Assembly: GCA_020723805.1 (NCBI GenBank)
Contig: DYID01000014.1
Location: 37,175-101,174 of the forward strand
DNA length: 64,000 nucleotides
Direction of reading: 5' to 3'
Origin: Anaerolinea sp.
GTDB lineage: Bacteria > Chloroflexota > Anaerolineae > Anaerolineales > Villigracilaceae
In this document: positions 25,812 through 34,886 of the stretch, in pieces
Numbering within the stretch: the stretch's first letter is position 1
How the letters are laid out: every line of letters begins with the position of its first letter
Program-made: the position numbers and the translations under genes
Notes under the pieces: model-generated
Databases searched by the model: none
What the model was told of the DNA's origin: nothing
The model's input: only the letters and a program-made list of their open reading frames with translations

Positions 25812-26603
25812 ATGACCACCACTATCGCACTCGCAGGCAAAGGCGGCGTGGGCAAGACCACCGTCGCCGCCATGATCATCAAATACCTCGCCCGGAACCA
25901 GACGGGCAGCATCCTCGCCATTGACGCCGACCCCTCTTCCAACTTGAACATGGTGCTGGGGCTCGACCTCGAATGGACGGTCGGCGACATCCGCGAAGAT
26001 ATGCTGGAACAGGTCAAATCGTCGCTGGCGCAGGGTGGCGCGGCAATGGGGGCTTTACCCGGCGGCGTCAACAAACGCGACTATCTGGATTATCACATCC
26101 GCTCGGCGCTGGCGGAGGGCTCACGCTTTGACCTGATTGCCATGGGGCGCGGCGAGGGACCCGGCTGTTACTGCGCGGTCAATCACAACCTGCGCGAGGT
26201 GATTGACGGCTTGAGCCGCCACTATGCCTATGTCGTGATTGACAACGAGGCGGGAATGGAACATCTCTCGCGCCGCACCACGCGCGATGTCCAGCACCTG
26301 CTCATCGTCAGCGACCCAACCCAGCGCGGACTGGTCGCCGCACAGCGCATTGCAGACATGCGCAAGGAACTCGACATCAACATCGAGAATGCCTATCTTA
26401 TTATCAACCGCCTGCAAGGGGAAATGCCAGAGGCGCTCAAAGCCTTGACCGACAGAATGGATGTGCCTTTGCTCGGCATCATCCCTGCAAACGAGGAACT
26501 TGCCAAGTTCGAATTCTCCGGCAAGCCGCTGGTGGAATTGGGGGACGAGTCGCCGGTCTATCGGGCTGTGGAGGGGATGATGCGGCAGGTGTTGAAAGGC
26601 TGA
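25812..26603 (+). CDS. acsF: ACS/CODH maturation ATPase
   Basis: This 263-residue CooC-family ATPase has GKGGVGKTTVAAMI (Walker A), DADPSSNLNMVLG and the CxC motif in RGEGPGCYCAVN. VIDNEAGMEHLSRRTTR is the typical switch. AcsF/CooC2-type proteins help load nickel into acetyl-CoA synthase. The ATG at 25812 is used because the upstream in-frame sequence is only the spacer repeat. Having two ATPases suggests one for CODH and one for ACS. Which is which is inferred from similarity. Confidence 0.85.
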   Translation: MTTTIALAGKGGVGKTTVAAMIIKYLARNQTGSILAIDADPSSNLNMVLGLDLEWTVGDIREDMLEQVKSSLAQGGAAMGALPGGVNKRDYLDYHIRSALAEGSRFDLIAMGRGEGPGCYCAVNHNLREVIDGLSRHYAYVVIDNEAGMEHLSRRTTRDVQHLLIVSDPTQRGLVAAQRIADMRKELDINIENAYLIINRLQGEMPEALKALTDRMDVPLLGIIPANEELAKFEFSGKPLVELGDESPVYRAVEGMMRQVLKG

Positions 26604-26622
26604 GCCGGTTTGCGGGGGCGCG

Positions 26623-27420
26623 TCAGCCGGCGGACGTATCCGCGGCGCGCCGCACTTCCTCGTGCAGAAGACGAAGCGCCTCGCGGCGCAGTTCGGTGAA
26701 GCGCGCCGAGCCTTCGGTCTCCAGCCAGCGGCGCGGACGCGGCAGGTCCACCCGCAGTTCCGCTTTGATGCGCCCGGGGCGGGCGGTCATCACGTAGATT
26801 CGGTCCGAGAGCAGAATCGCCTCGTCCACGTCGTGGGTGACGAAGAGGACGGTCGTGCGGTCTTTTTGCCAGACTTCCAGCAAAAGTTCCTGCATCAGCA
26901 TCCGCGTCTGGGCGTCCAGTGCGCCGAAGGGTTCGTCCATGAGCAGGATTTGCGGACGGTAAACCAGCGCCCGCGCAATGGCGACGCGCTGGCGCATTCC
27001 CCCCGAAAGTTGATTGGGATACGCGGCGGCGAAATCCGCCAGCCCCACCAGTTCGAGATGGCGGCGCACCAGTTCGTCCTGCCGCGCCGCGTCCATGCCG
27101 CTCTTCTTGAGGGCGAAGCGCACGTTTTCGGCGACCGTCAGCCAAGGGAAGAGCGTGTAGGACTGAAACACCACGCCGCGATCCAGACCGGGTCCCTCGA
27201 TCTCCCGCCCGTCCACGCGGATGCGCCCCTCGCTGATTTCCTCCAAGCCTGCGGCCATCATCAAAATCGTGGACTTGCCGCAGCCCGAAGGTCCCAGCAG
27301 CGAGACGAATTCGTTCGGCTGAACCGTCAGCGAGACCTCCTGCACAGCCAGCAGGCTTTCCCCTTGTTCAAGATTGAAACGTTTGGAGACGTTCTCGACG
27401 TGAAGTTTCGGAAGGCTCAT
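26623..27420 (-). CDS. ABC transporter ATPase, nitrate/sulphonate/taurine type
   Basis: The 265-residue ATPase has Walker A GPSGCGKST, the Q-loop VVFQSYTLFPWLTV, the signature LSGGMRQRVAIARAL, Walker B ILLMDEPFGALD and the switch His in VTHDVDEA. It starts at 27420 and overlaps the permease stop by four bases (ATGA). It belongs with the permease and binding protein upstream. The substrate cannot be told from sequence. Confidence 0.92.
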   Translation of the reverse strand: MSLPKLHVENVSKRFNLEQGESLLAVQEVSLTVQPNEFVSLLGPSGCGKSTILMMAAGLEEISEGRIRVDGREIEGPGLDRGVVFQSYTLFPWLTVAENVRFALKKSGMDAARQDELVRRHLELVGLADFAAAYPNQLSGGMRQRVAIARALVYRPQILLMDEPFGALDAQTRMLMQELLLEVWQKDRTTVLFVTHDVDEAILLSDRIYVMTARPGRIKAELRVDLPRPRRWLETEGSARFTELRREALRLLHEEVRRAADTSAG

Positions 27421-28220
27421 CGCGACTGCACCGCCCAGCGGAAGAGTTTTTTGTATGTCATCTTGAAGAGATAGTCGGTGAGCAAGCCCATCGCGCCGAT
27501 GATGAGGATGCCGAGGATGATGGTTTCGGTTTCGAGGAAGCGCTGGGCGCGCATGATGCGGTAGCCCAAGCCGACGCTCGCCGCGACCAGTTCCGCCACG
27601 ACCAGATACGTCCATGCCCAGCCGAGCGTGATGCGGAAAGTGTCCCAGATGCCCGGCATTGCCGCCCGCAGGATGACATCGCGCAGAATCTCCCACTTGC
27701 TCAGCCCGAAGGTGGAACTGACCTGAATCAACTCGCGCGGCACGGTCTTGACGTTGTCCATGATGAGCAGGACTTCCTGAAAGAATGTGCCGATGAACAG
27801 GATGGCGAACTTCTGTGTGTCGCCCACGCCCAGCCAGAGAATCGTCAGCGGGACGAACGCCACGGCGGGCATGTAGCGCACCAGGTCAATGAACGGCTCG
27901 AACAGCCCCTCGAAGAAGTGAAAGTTGCCCATCAGAATTCCGATGGGAACGGCGAGCAGGGTGGAAATCAGCCAGCCGATGAAAATGCGGTAGAGGCTGA
28001 CGCTGGCGTCCTGCCAGAGGATGCCGCTTTGCGCCTGACGCAGCAACTCGTTCCACACTGCCAGCGGCGAAGGGAGGAAGATGCGCGGCACCACTCCCAG
28101 CGAGGTGAGCAGAAACCAAGCCAGCAGAAAGATGCCGATAAAGCCCAGCCCCGCTCCCCAATACCAGGCGGGCGGAATCGGTCGGCGCAATTCGAGAAGA
28201 TGGGAAGAATTTTTTTTCAT
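27417..28220 (-). CDS. ABC transporter permease, SsuC/TauC type
   Basis: The 267-residue inner-membrane subunit has about six hydrophobic segments. The cytoplasmic EAA-like loop is seen in FQEVLLIMDNVKTVPRELI followed by GLSKWEILRDVILRAAMPGIW. It forms the channel for the importer, with the ATPase coupled downstream and the binding protein encoded about 110 bases upstream. Confidence 0.92.
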   Translation of the reverse strand: MKKNSSHLLELRRPIPPAWYWGAGLGFIGIFLLAWFLLTSLGVVPRIFLPSPLAVWNELLRQAQSGILWQDASVSLYRIFIGWLISTLLAVPIGILMGNFHFFEGLFEPFIDLVRYMPAVAFVPLTILWLGVGDTQKFAILFIGTFFQEVLLIMDNVKTVPRELIQVSSTFGLSKWEILRDVILRAAMPGIWDTFRITLGWAWTYLVVAELVAASVGLGYRIMRAQRFLETETIILGILIIGAMGLLTDYLFKMTYKKLFRWAVQSR

Positions 28221-28236
28221 GGCATGGCGCAGCGTA

Positions 28237-28283
28237 GTTGACGTTCTCCTTGGACTGTCCGTCCAGGACAGGCTAACGTCAAC
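28237..28283. repeat. GTTGACGTT inverted repeat in the transporter gap
   Basis: GTTGACGTT (28237-28245) and AACGTCAAC (28275-28283) enclose a smaller GTCC/GGAC stem. It precedes a second hairpin at 28297. Confidence 0.6.
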
Positions 28284-28296
28284 TCTAACGTCAAAT

Positions 28297-28324
28297 GTAG
28301 GGCAAGTCAGAAGACTTGCCCTAC
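28297..28324. terminator. Perfect 12-bp hairpin between permease and binding protein
   Basis: GTAGGGCAAGTC pairs with GACTTGCCCTAC around the loop AGAA. There is no T run on the minus side. It may attenuate or stabilise the transcript so that the binding protein is made in excess, or be a dispersed repeat. Confidence 0.55.
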
Positions 28325-28330
28325 AACAAC

Positions 28331-29293
28331 CTACTTCAAATACGAAGCGTCCACCATCTTCTTGAGATCGGGGATGGTTTCGAACAAGCCGATGGACTTG
28401 GAAACTTCCGCCACGTCCTGAATGGTCTCCATGAACGCGCCGCTCAATTCGGACTGGTTGGCTTTCAGGTCGTAGAACTGCACGCCGTCGAAGGCGGTGG
28501 CGAGTTCGTCCAGCGAACTGCCGACCGCGTTGGCGATGATGCTCTTCGCCTCGTCGGGATTCGACTTGTAGAATGCCATCGCTTCATCCCAGACCTTGAG
28601 CAGCGCTTTGACCGCTTCGGGATTTTCCTGCGCGAACTTGCCGCTCACCACGAAGACATCCGAAATCAAGCCGGGGCGTTCACCAGCCGTGTAGAGAACA
28701 TGCACATCCTTGCTCTCTGCCAGCGCCGCGGAAATGTACGGCTCATACGTCACCGCCACATCCACCTGTCCGGCAATCAGCGCGGAGCCGGCGTCCGAGG
28801 CGGGCATGGGGACGGGGGTGATGTCTGCCAGCGTCATGCCGTTCTGCGCGAGCGCATAGTTCAACAGCAGGTCGCTGGTGGAGCCTTCCTCGTAAGCCAC
28901 GCCCTTGCCTTTCAGGTCGGCAATCGTCTGCACGCCCGAGACCGCCAGCATGGCGTCGGCTTCATAGGAGGCGTCTTCCAGCAGGACCACTTTCAGGTCC
29001 ACGCCGTTGGCGAACAACTTGATGGCTGTGTGGGTGGCGAGGTTGGCGGCGTCCATCTCGCCCGAAGCGAACGCGGCGTTGACCTCGGTATCCTGCACGA
29101 AGTCCACCAGTTCCACTTCCAAGCCATACTTGGCGAACAGCCCTTTCTCCTGCGCGATCCACCAGGGACCGTAGCCGATCCACGGTTGTGTGCCGATGCG
29201 GATTTTGATGGGCTCGCTCGGCTTGGGAGCGCAGGCGCTCAACGCCATCAGCGCGATGAGCAGAAAAACGAGAACGATGCGAAATGTTTTCAT
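28331..29293 (-). CDS. ABC transporter substrate-binding lipoprotein, SsuA/THI5-like
   Basis: This 320-residue lipoprotein has signal peptide and lipobox LMALSACAP. The periplasmic-binding fold is recognised by IRIGTQPWIGYGPWWIAQEKGLF, EVELVDFVQDTEVNAAFASGEMDA and GLISDVFVVSGKF. Family members capture nitrate, sulphonates, taurine or pyrimidine precursors. The binding residues are not decisive, so the substrate stays open. It is the first gene of the transporter run. Confidence 0.9.
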   Translation of the reverse strand: MKTFRIVLVFLLIALMALSACAPKPSEPIKIRIGTQPWIGYGPWWIAQEKGLFAKYGLEVELVDFVQDTEVNAAFASGEMDAANLATHTAIKLFANGVDLKVVLLEDASYEADAMLAVSGVQTIADLKGKGVAYEEGSTSDLLLNYALAQNGMTLADITPVPMPASDAGSALIAGQVDVAVTYEPYISAALAESKDVHVLYTAGERPGLISDVFVVSGKFAQENPEAVKALLKVWDEAMAFYKSNPDEAKSIIANAVGSSLDELATAFDGVQFYDLKANQSELSGAFMETIQDVAEVSKSIGLFETIPDLKKMVDASYLK

Positions 29294-29376
29294 GCTTCTC
29301 CTCCAGAAGGGAAATTTCCGCTGGATTATAATCGCTTCGCTGTCAGGAAAACAACTTATCTTCATGGGAACAAATC

Positions 29377-30711
29377 ATGCTTCGCATTCTGGAACCCGAA
29401 ACCGCTGAACAAACCATTTTGAAACGCCACGCCTGGGACGACCTGCCCGTGCCAGAATCCCTGCTGGCGCGGCTGGAAGGTCTCTTCGGCGAGCGCGTCA
29501 CGCCGGACGAGGCGGTGCGCCGCATTCTGGACGACGTGCGCCGCAGCGGCGACCGCGCCCTGCGTGACTGGACGAAACGCATTGACGCGATTGACCTGTC
29601 TGCGATTGAAGTGACTTCGGCGCAGATCGAATCCGCCTTCGACTCACTGCCCGCCCCGCTTCTCGACTCCCTGAAACTGGCGGCGCGGCGCATCGAAGAC
29701 TTCCACCGCCGTCAGCCCGCCATCAGTTGGATTCACAACAACCGGGAAGGCACGCTGGGACAGTTGGTGCGACCGATTCCTCGCGTGGGCATTTACGCAC
29801 CGGGCGGCACGGCGTCGCTTCCCAGTTCGGTGTTGATGGGCGTCATCCCCGCGAAAGTGGCGGGCGTCCCGTTTGTGGCAGTGGTCTCGCCGCCTCAGCG
29901 CGAGAGCGGACTTCCGCATCCCGCCGTGCTTGCGGCGGCGCACATCGCCGGCGCAGACGCGGTCTATTGCGCGGGCGGGGCGCAAGCCATTGGCGCGCTG
30001 GCGTTTGGCACAGAGTCCGTGCGGCGCGTGGATAAAATCTGCGGTCCCGGCAATCTCTTTACCACGCTCGCCAAGCGTCAGGTGTATGGCATCGTCGGCA
30101 TTGACGGGCTGCCCGGTCCAACCGAGACCCTCGTCATTGCCGATGAAAGCGCCAACCCGGAATTTGCCGCCGCCGATTTGCTCGCGCAGGCGGAACATGA
30201 CGTGCTGGCTTCCGCCATTCTGCTCACCCCCAGCCGCGCGTTGGCGGAAAAAGTGCAGGCGGCTGTTGCCCGTCAAATGGAAGCGTTGGAGCGTGCCGAG
30301 ATTTTGAGCCAATCGCTGGCGAACAACAGCGGCATCGTCGTCACGCGTGACCTGGAGCAGGCGTTCGACTTCGCCAACGACTACGCCCCGGAGCATCTCT
30401 GCCTGCTCGTCCGCAATCCCTGGGAGCATATCGAACGCGTGCAGAATGCCGGCGGCGTGTTCCTGGGCGAGAACAGTTTCGAGGTGCTGGGCGATTACGT
30501 CGCCGGTCCCAGCCACACCATGCCCACCGGCGGGACGGCGCGCTTTGCCAGCCCGCTCAACGTGCTGGACTTCGTCAAAATCATCAGCCTGGTGGGATTG
30601 AACGAATCCGCCCTGCAAGCGATTGGTCCGGCGGCGGAGGTTATTGCCCGCGAGGAACGTCTCACCGCGCACGCCGCGGCAGTGCGCCAGCGGCTGGACT
30701 ACAAGGACTGA
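29377..30711 (+). CDS. hisD: Histidinol dehydrogenase
   Basis: The 444-residue enzyme performs the last two oxidations of histidine synthesis. Motifs: [54 protein letters not shown] and the catalytic region [20 protein letters not shown] is near the end. Zn and substrate residues appear complete. No other his gene is near. A TATAAT (29327-29332) lies about 45 bases before the ATG. A terminator follows. Confidence 0.96.
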   Translation: MLRILEPETAEQTILKRHAWDDLPVPESLLARLEGLFGERVTPDEAVRRILDDVRRSGDRALRDWTKRIDAIDLSAIEVTSAQIESAFDSLPAPLLDSLKLAARRIEDFHRRQPAISWIHNNREGTLGQLVRPIPRVGIYAPGGTASLPSSVLMGVIPAKVAGVPFVAVVSPPQRESGLPHPAVLAAAHIAGADAVYCAGGAQAIGALAFGTESVRRVDKICGPGNLFTTLAKRQVYGIVGIDGLPGPTETLVIADESANPEFAAADLLAQAEHDVLASAILLTPSRALAEKVQAAVARQMEALERAEILSQSLANNSGIVVTRDLEQAFDFANDYAPEHLCLLVRNPWEHIERVQNAGGVFLGENSFEVLGDYVAGPSHTMPTGGTARFASPLNVLDFVKIISLVGLNESALQAIGPAAEVIAREERLTAHAAAVRQRLDYKD

Positions 30712-30726
30712 TGCCCCAAACAAAAA

Positions 30727-30753
30727 CACGGGCTGGTAGTTATCCAGCCCGTG
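30727..30753. terminator. Bidirectional terminator between hisD and rhodanese gene
   Basis: CACGGGCTGG pairs with CCAGCCCGTG around a 7-base loop. On the minus strand TTTTTG follows, so it serves the rhodanese gene best; the genes on both sides converge on it. Confidence 0.8.
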
Positions 30754-30773
30754 TGCAATTCATTTGCAAAATT

Positions 30774-31244
30774 CTACGGTCCGCTGACCGTTTCATACCC
30801 GGCGGCGGTCCATTGCTTGATGCCGCCTGCCATGCTGGTGACCTGCTCGAACCCAGCCGAGAGCAAAAGATCGCGTCCCTGTGCGCTGCGGTTGCCGGAG
30901 CGGCACACCACCACGATCTTCTGATCCTTCGGCAACTCGTTCACGCGGGAAGATAATTCGCCGAGCGGAATCAACGTCGCGCCGGGGATGTGGCTCTCGT
31001 TCCATTCCTCCGGCTCGCGCACGTCGAGGATGAATGCGCCCGCGTCGCGCAGGGCGGCGGCTTCCGTCACCGAGACCTCGCGCGGCAATGCTTCAGCGGT
31101 GGCGGAACTGGTGGGTTTGAAGAAAAAGACCCCGGCAAGGATGACCGCCAGAATCCCCAAGCCCGCCCATAAAAGGGTTGGGTTGAAGGCTTGCTGTTTA
31201 GTTTTCTGCGGGGCGTTCTTTCGTGATGATTTCTTGTTGCTCAT
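30774..31244 (-). CDS. Membrane-anchored rhodanese
   Basis: This 156-residue protein has a basic N terminus, one membrane helix (LLWAGLGILAVILAGVFFF, about 25-45) and a rhodanese domain outside it, with VREPEEWNESHIPGA and the active-site loop CRSGNRS. The Cys suggests sulphur transfer or persulphide chemistry on the cell surface. The ATG at 31244 has GGAG eight bases upstream, better than the one six bases earlier. Confidence 0.88.
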   Translation of the reverse strand: MSNKKSSRKNAPQKTKQQAFNPTLLWAGLGILAVILAGVFFFKPTSSATAEALPREVSVTEAAALRDAGAFILDVREPEEWNESHIPGATLIPLGELSSRVNELPKDQKIVVVCRSGNRSAQGRDLLLSAGFEQVTSMAGGIKQWTAAGYETVSGP

Positions 31245-31312
31245 TTCCATTGCTCCATTTGAAGTTTCTCTTTGAAATTAAAGTTGCCGGTCACGCCGGC
31301 GGACGCATCTTA

Positions 31313-31507
31313 TCAGGTAAACCCGCCGCCCGATGCCAGGTATCCACAAACGGGACAGACCAACTGCAAAAGACCGTCGTAATCCAATTTGCCTTTGCCG
31401 CATTCCGGGCAGGTCTGCCCGAAACGCGGGGCGCGGCAGGGCTTGGACTTTCGGACGGTCTGCGGCTTGGACGCCTTTTTCTTTGCTTGCGGTTTGGGCT
31501 TTGCCAT
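31313..31507 (-). CDS. Small zinc-ribbon protein
   Basis: This 64-residue protein has a Lys-rich N terminus (KPKPQAKKKASK) and a C-terminal zinc ribbon, TCPECGKGKLDYDGLLQLVCPVCGY. The two CPxCG knuckles, 14 residues apart, are typical of nucleic-acid or ribosome-associated zinc proteins. A longer frame that continues upstream is antisense to the neighbouring aminotransferase gene and is not believed. The function is unknown. Confidence 0.7.
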   Translation of the reverse strand: MAKPKPQAKKKASKPQTVRKSKPCRAPRFGQTCPECGKGKLDYDGLLQLVCPVCGYLASGGGFT

Positions 31508-31541
31508 AGACTCGTTTTTTAGATGCAGAAACCGCCGAAAA

Positions 31542-31569
31542 GTGACATTTTCCTGATACCCGCTATAAT
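31542..31569 (+). promoter_or_regulatory. Promoter for the PLP enzyme gene, leaderless
   Basis: GTGACA (31542-31547), a 16-base spacer and TATAAT (31564-31569) lie seven bases before the ATG at 31577. Transcription would begin at or next to the start codon. Confidence 0.65.
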
Positions 31570-31576
31570 CCCTTCC

Positions 31577-32770
31577 ATGCGAAACCTCAAACAACACTTC
31601 CTCCTCGACCCCTCGGTCACCTTTCTCAACCACGGCTCCTTTGGCGCCACTCCCAAGCCCGTCTTCCGCGAATACCAGCGCTGGCAGCGCGAACTGGAGC
31701 GTCAGCCCGTCGAATTTCTGGGGAGACGATTCACAGGTCTCATGGCAGAGGCGCGCGCCGCGCTCGGCGCATACCTTGGGGCGCACGCCGATAGCCTCGT
31801 TTACACCCAGAACGTGACCATCTCGGTCAACATCGTGGCGCGTTCGCTCGAACTGAGTCCCGGCGACGAAGTCCTCGCCACTGACCACGAATACGGCGCG
31901 ATGGACCGCACCTGGCGCTTCCTTGCCAAAGAACGCGGCTTCCGCTACATCAACCAGCACATCGAACTGCCGCTTACCACCGAAGAGAAATTTGTCGAGG
32001 ACTTTTGGCGGGGCGTCACGCCGCGCACGCGCGTCATCTTCCTCAGCCATATCACCTCGCCGACCGCCATCATCTTCCCCATCAAAGAAATCATCCGCCG
32101 TGCGCGCGAGGCGGGCATCCTCACCGTCATAGACGGCGCGCACGCGCCCGGTCAACTGCCGCTCCACCTCGATTCCCTCGGCGCAGATTTTTATGGCGGC
32201 AACCTGCATAAGTGGTTGTGTGCGCCGAAGGGCGCGGGCTTCCTCTATGCCCGTCCCGAAGTCCAGCCTTTGCTCAAGCCGCTGGTTGTGTCGTGGGGAT
32301 ACGAGTCCGAGACCCCCAGCGGCTCGACCTTTGTTGACCATCACGAATGGTGGGGCACACGCGACATCGCCGCCTTTCTCGCGGTTCCCAAAGCCATCGA
32401 GTTTCAGGCGGAACATCATTGGGACGAAGTGCGCCGTTCCTGCCATCAACTTGCCGCCCACGCTCAGACGCAGATTTGTGACTTGACGGGACTCGCCCCG
32501 CTTCACCCCCAAACTGAAGCCTGGTTCTGCCAACTCGCCGCCGCCCCCCTCCCAGCGGATACTGACCTCACCCTGCTCAAACAGCGCCTCTACGAAGACT
32601 ACAGGATTGAAATTCCCGTTCTGAATTGGCGTCCCTCTCCCGCTTTGGGAGACGGCGTAGGGGTGAGGGACGGCTATAAACTCATCCGCGTTTCCATTCA
32701 AGGTTACAACACAAAACGCGACGTAGATGCCCTGCTCCGCGCCCTTTCGGCTTTGCTCTTTGTGCGATAA
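31577..32770 (+). CDS. Class V PLP-dependent aminotransferase, isopenicillin-N epimerase-like
   Basis: The 397-residue fold type I enzyme has FLNHGSFGATPKPVF near the start, the cofactor-binding region TDHEYGAM, VIDGAHAPGQLPLHL, and the PLP lysine in YGGNLHKWLCAPKGAGF. The family includes isopenicillin-N epimerases, ergothioneine C-S lyases and cysteine desulphurase relatives. The substrate is not evident. The gene stands alone with its own promoter. Confidence 0.88.
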   Translation: MRNLKQHFLLDPSVTFLNHGSFGATPKPVFREYQRWQRELERQPVEFLGRRFTGLMAEARAALGAYLGAHADSLVYTQNVTISVNIVARSLELSPGDEVLATDHEYGAMDRTWRFLAKERGFRYINQHIELPLTTEEKFVEDFWRGVTPRTRVIFLSHITSPTAIIFPIKEIIRRAREAGILTVIDGAHAPGQLPLHLDSLGADFYGGNLHKWLCAPKGAGFLYARPEVQPLLKPLVVSWGYESETPSGSTFVDHHEWWGTRDIAAFLAVPKAIEFQAEHHWDEVRRSCHQLAAHAQTQICDLTGLAPLHPQTEAWFCQLAAAPLPADTDLTLLKQRLYEDYRIEIPVLNWRPSPALGDGVGVRDGYKLIRVSIQGYNTKRDVDALLRALSALLFVR

Positions 32771-32803
32771 AAGACTCGGTTGTCTGTAAATGATGAGGCG
32801 TTT

Positions 32804-33484
32804 TCAGCCCATAGATTTACCAAACTTCCGAGCAAGATATGCTCGATGTTGAATATCTGTCATTTTTGTTACTTCATAGCGTTTGCATTCCAATCGTCCT
32901 ACGCAAAACTCAACACGATTAGGTGAAATAACATCATTTTGAAAAGAGTTTAGAAACTCAACCAACTGATGAAGGTAATAAACGCCTTTTGGCATCGGGG
33001 TTTTAAATTGTGCGCTTCCAGTAAAAACGACAACAGAGTGAATCTGCTCTTTTGGAAGAAAGTCAAATAACTGTTCAAGTGCCTTGACATGAAGATAGTT
33101 TTGGTGAATAGGGTTTTGAAATTTGTGTGTTACTCCGTAAAATACTTGCGCCCATTGCTTTGACTTTTCATCAGCAAACAGCCAACCAGAATAATTTTTA
33201 GTCTCAATTACAAAAATTCCTTTTGTTGAAACTAAAACATGGTCTATTTGAGTTGTCCCATCCCGAAACGGAATGGTGATATTGTTTAGCAAGTGAAATT
33301 GCGGTGGAGAAAAGTTGGATTTAATTACTTTGAAAACAGCTGCTTCGCCCCGGTTTTGGTTTACCCTGATTCTGTACCGGAAATGGTTCTTAATGGCATA
33401 GCCAACAAAAAAACCAGCAGCAAAGGCTATAAGAACGACAAGCGACAAAATGACGATGATGATTAGCGGGAACGAATTTGTCAT
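32804..33484 (-). CDS. NERD-domain membrane protein
   Basis: This 226-residue protein has one N-terminal membrane helix (FPLIIIVILSLVVLIAFAAGF) and a nuclease-related (NERD) domain: GEAAVFKVI, IPFRDGTTQIDHVLVSTKGIFVIETKNYSGWLF. D and E-x-K of the PD-(D/E)xK-like core are present (IDHVL, IETKN). The gene is clearly richer in A+T than its neighbours, which points to recent acquisition. The function is unknown; it could act in DNA processing or defence. Confidence 0.85.
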   Translation of the reverse strand: MTNSFPLIIIVILSLVVLIAFAAGFFVGYAIKNHFRYRIRVNQNRGEAAVFKVIKSNFSPPQFHLLNNITIPFRDGTTQIDHVLVSTKGIFVIETKNYSGWLFADEKSKQWAQVFYGVTHKFQNPIHQNYLHVKALEQLFDFLPKEQIHSVVVFTGSAQFKTPMPKGVYYLHQLVEFLNSFQNDVISPNRVEFCVGRLECKRYEVTKMTDIQHRAYLARKFGKSMG

Positions 33485-33740
33485 ATGTTATTTGCGTGTA
33501 AACGCTCAACATGAGGGCTGGAAATACAGGTTAGGCGGCTTATCTTGGCGCGCTGACAAAAATATGTACCCAACCGGCTATCGGAAAAAATCTAAATTTT
33601 CAAAGAGATGATGTTTCAATTTTACTCCACTGCCACCGAAACAGGAAAAACCTATAGAGTCTCTGACTGAGCAGATACTTTTTTAGATACTTTCCAAGAG
33701 TCGCTCTCTAGCGTCGGCATTTTGTGGTAAAACATTCCTC
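33485..33740. other. Gap between NERD and patatin genes, nothing recognised
   Basis: This divergent gap of about 256 bases is A/T-rich near the NERD gene. No repeat, RNA or clear promoter was recognised. Confidence 0.4.
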
Positions 33741-34613
33741 ATGAACATCACCCTTGCACTTGGCGGGGGCGGCGCAAAAGGCAACTCGCACATTGGCGTC
33801 ATCCGCCGCCTCCAAAAAGAAGGCTTCAACATAAAAGCCGTCGCCGGCACCAGTTTCGGCGGCATTGTCGCTGTTTTCTTCGCGCTCGGTTACACCCCGG
33901 ACGAAATCGAAGACATGTTCGCCTCCCTCGACCAGAAACGCCTCTATGGTCACGGCGAAGGGGAGGGACCCTCTCTGCTTGGTCTGGCGGGTGCGACCAA
34001 ATGGCTGAAAAGCACGATAGGAGAACGCACCTTTGCCGACCTCAAAATTCCCTGCATCCTCACCGCCGCCGATCTGCGTTCCGGGCGTGAAGTCCTGCTT
34101 TCCGAAGGTTCGCTGGTGGACGCCCTCCTCGCCACCATTGCCATCCCCGGCATCTTCCCCCTCAAACGCATCGGCGACTTTGAATTGGTGGACGGCGGCG
34201 CATTGAACCCGGTGCCGGTGGCTCCCGCCCGTTCCCTTGCCCCCAATCTGCCGGTGGTTGCCGTCGTGTTGACCACGCCTCTCGGCGTCCCAGCCCGCAC
34301 CTGGACCATTCCCCTGCCCGGCTATGTCCCTCAGGTCATCCTGGAACGGCTGAGCCGCCTGTCGTACACACAGGCGCTGGATGTCTTCATCCGTTCCCTC
34401 GATATGGTCAACCGCGCCGTGACCGAATATCGCCTTGCCGTGGACAAGCCCGAAGTCATCATCCGCCCGCCGGTCACGCACATTGACGTTCTCGAGCAGG
34501 TGGATGTCCGCGCGGTTGCCAAACTGGGCGAACAAGCCGCCGAAGCCGCCCTGCCCGAACTCAAGCGTCTCTTTTCGTGGCAATACCGTCTGCGCCGCAC
34601 CATCGGCGTATGA
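33741..34613 (+). CDS. Patatin-like phospholipase
   Basis: This 290-residue serine acyl hydrolase has the oxyanion loop GGGGAKG (8-14), the nucleophile in GTSFGG (Ser38) and the catalytic Asp in ELVDGGALNP. It matches the RssA/YlbK-type bacterial patatins that hydrolyse membrane lipids. There is no signal peptide, so it is cytoplasmic. A small membrane protein and an esterase follow on the same strand. Confidence 0.93.
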   Translation: MNITLALGGGGAKGNSHIGVIRRLQKEGFNIKAVAGTSFGGIVAVFFALGYTPDEIEDMFASLDQKRLYGHGEGEGPSLLGLAGATKWLKSTIGERTFADLKIPCILTAADLRSGREVLLSEGSLVDALLATIAIPGIFPLKRIGDFELVDGGALNPVPVAPARSLAPNLPVVAVVLTTPLGVPARTWTIPLPGYVPQVILERLSRLSYTQALDVFIRSLDMVNRAVTEYRLAVDKPEVIIRPPVTHIDVLEQVDVRAVAKLGEQAAEAALPELKRLFSWQYRLRRTIGV

Positions 34614-34661
34614 AAAACGGGTCTCTGCTCATCATACACTTCTGGAACCTCTAAAAAAACC

Positions 34662-34886
34662 ATGCGCGACTTACGTGAATATTCCCGACAAACCGGCGTA
34701 CGCCTTGCCCTCGGCGCGTTCATCCTTCTGTTCGTCGTGGGGGTGGGGCTGATCTACCTCATCTACGGACCCGGAGCCGCCGGCATGGGGCTCACCTGCC
34801 TGATGGCGGCGCTCTTCCCGGTCATCATCATCCTGTCCGTTTTCCTCGTCATTGATTGGATTCTCAGCCGTGCCAGACCTAAGTGA
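34662..34886 (+). CDS. Small two-helix membrane protein
   Basis: This is a 74-residue protein with two hydrophobic segments (LALGAFILLFVVGVGLIYLIY and LTCLMAALFPVIIILSVFLVI) and charged ends. No family was recognised. It lies between the patatin gene and an esterase whose likely start overlaps its last codons, so the three are probably cotranscribed. Confidence 0.7.
   Translation: MRDLREYSRQTGVRLALGAFILLFVVGVGLIYLIYGPGAAGMGLTCLMAALFPVIIILSVFLVIDWILSRARPK

Noticed and set aside
27421..27696. N-terminal extension of the ABC ATPase
   Set aside because: It runs through the permease gene in another frame. The ATG at 27420 with four-base overlap is the normal start.
28331..29293. Naming the transporter substrate (taurine, nitrate or thiamine precursor)
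   Set aside because: No neighbouring catabolic or biosynthetic gene and no diagnostic binding residue supports one substrate.
31313..32701. Long minus-strand frame across the aminotransferase gene
   Set aside because: Only its last 64 codons (the zinc-ribbon protein) look real. The remainder is antisense to a well-conserved PLP enzyme.
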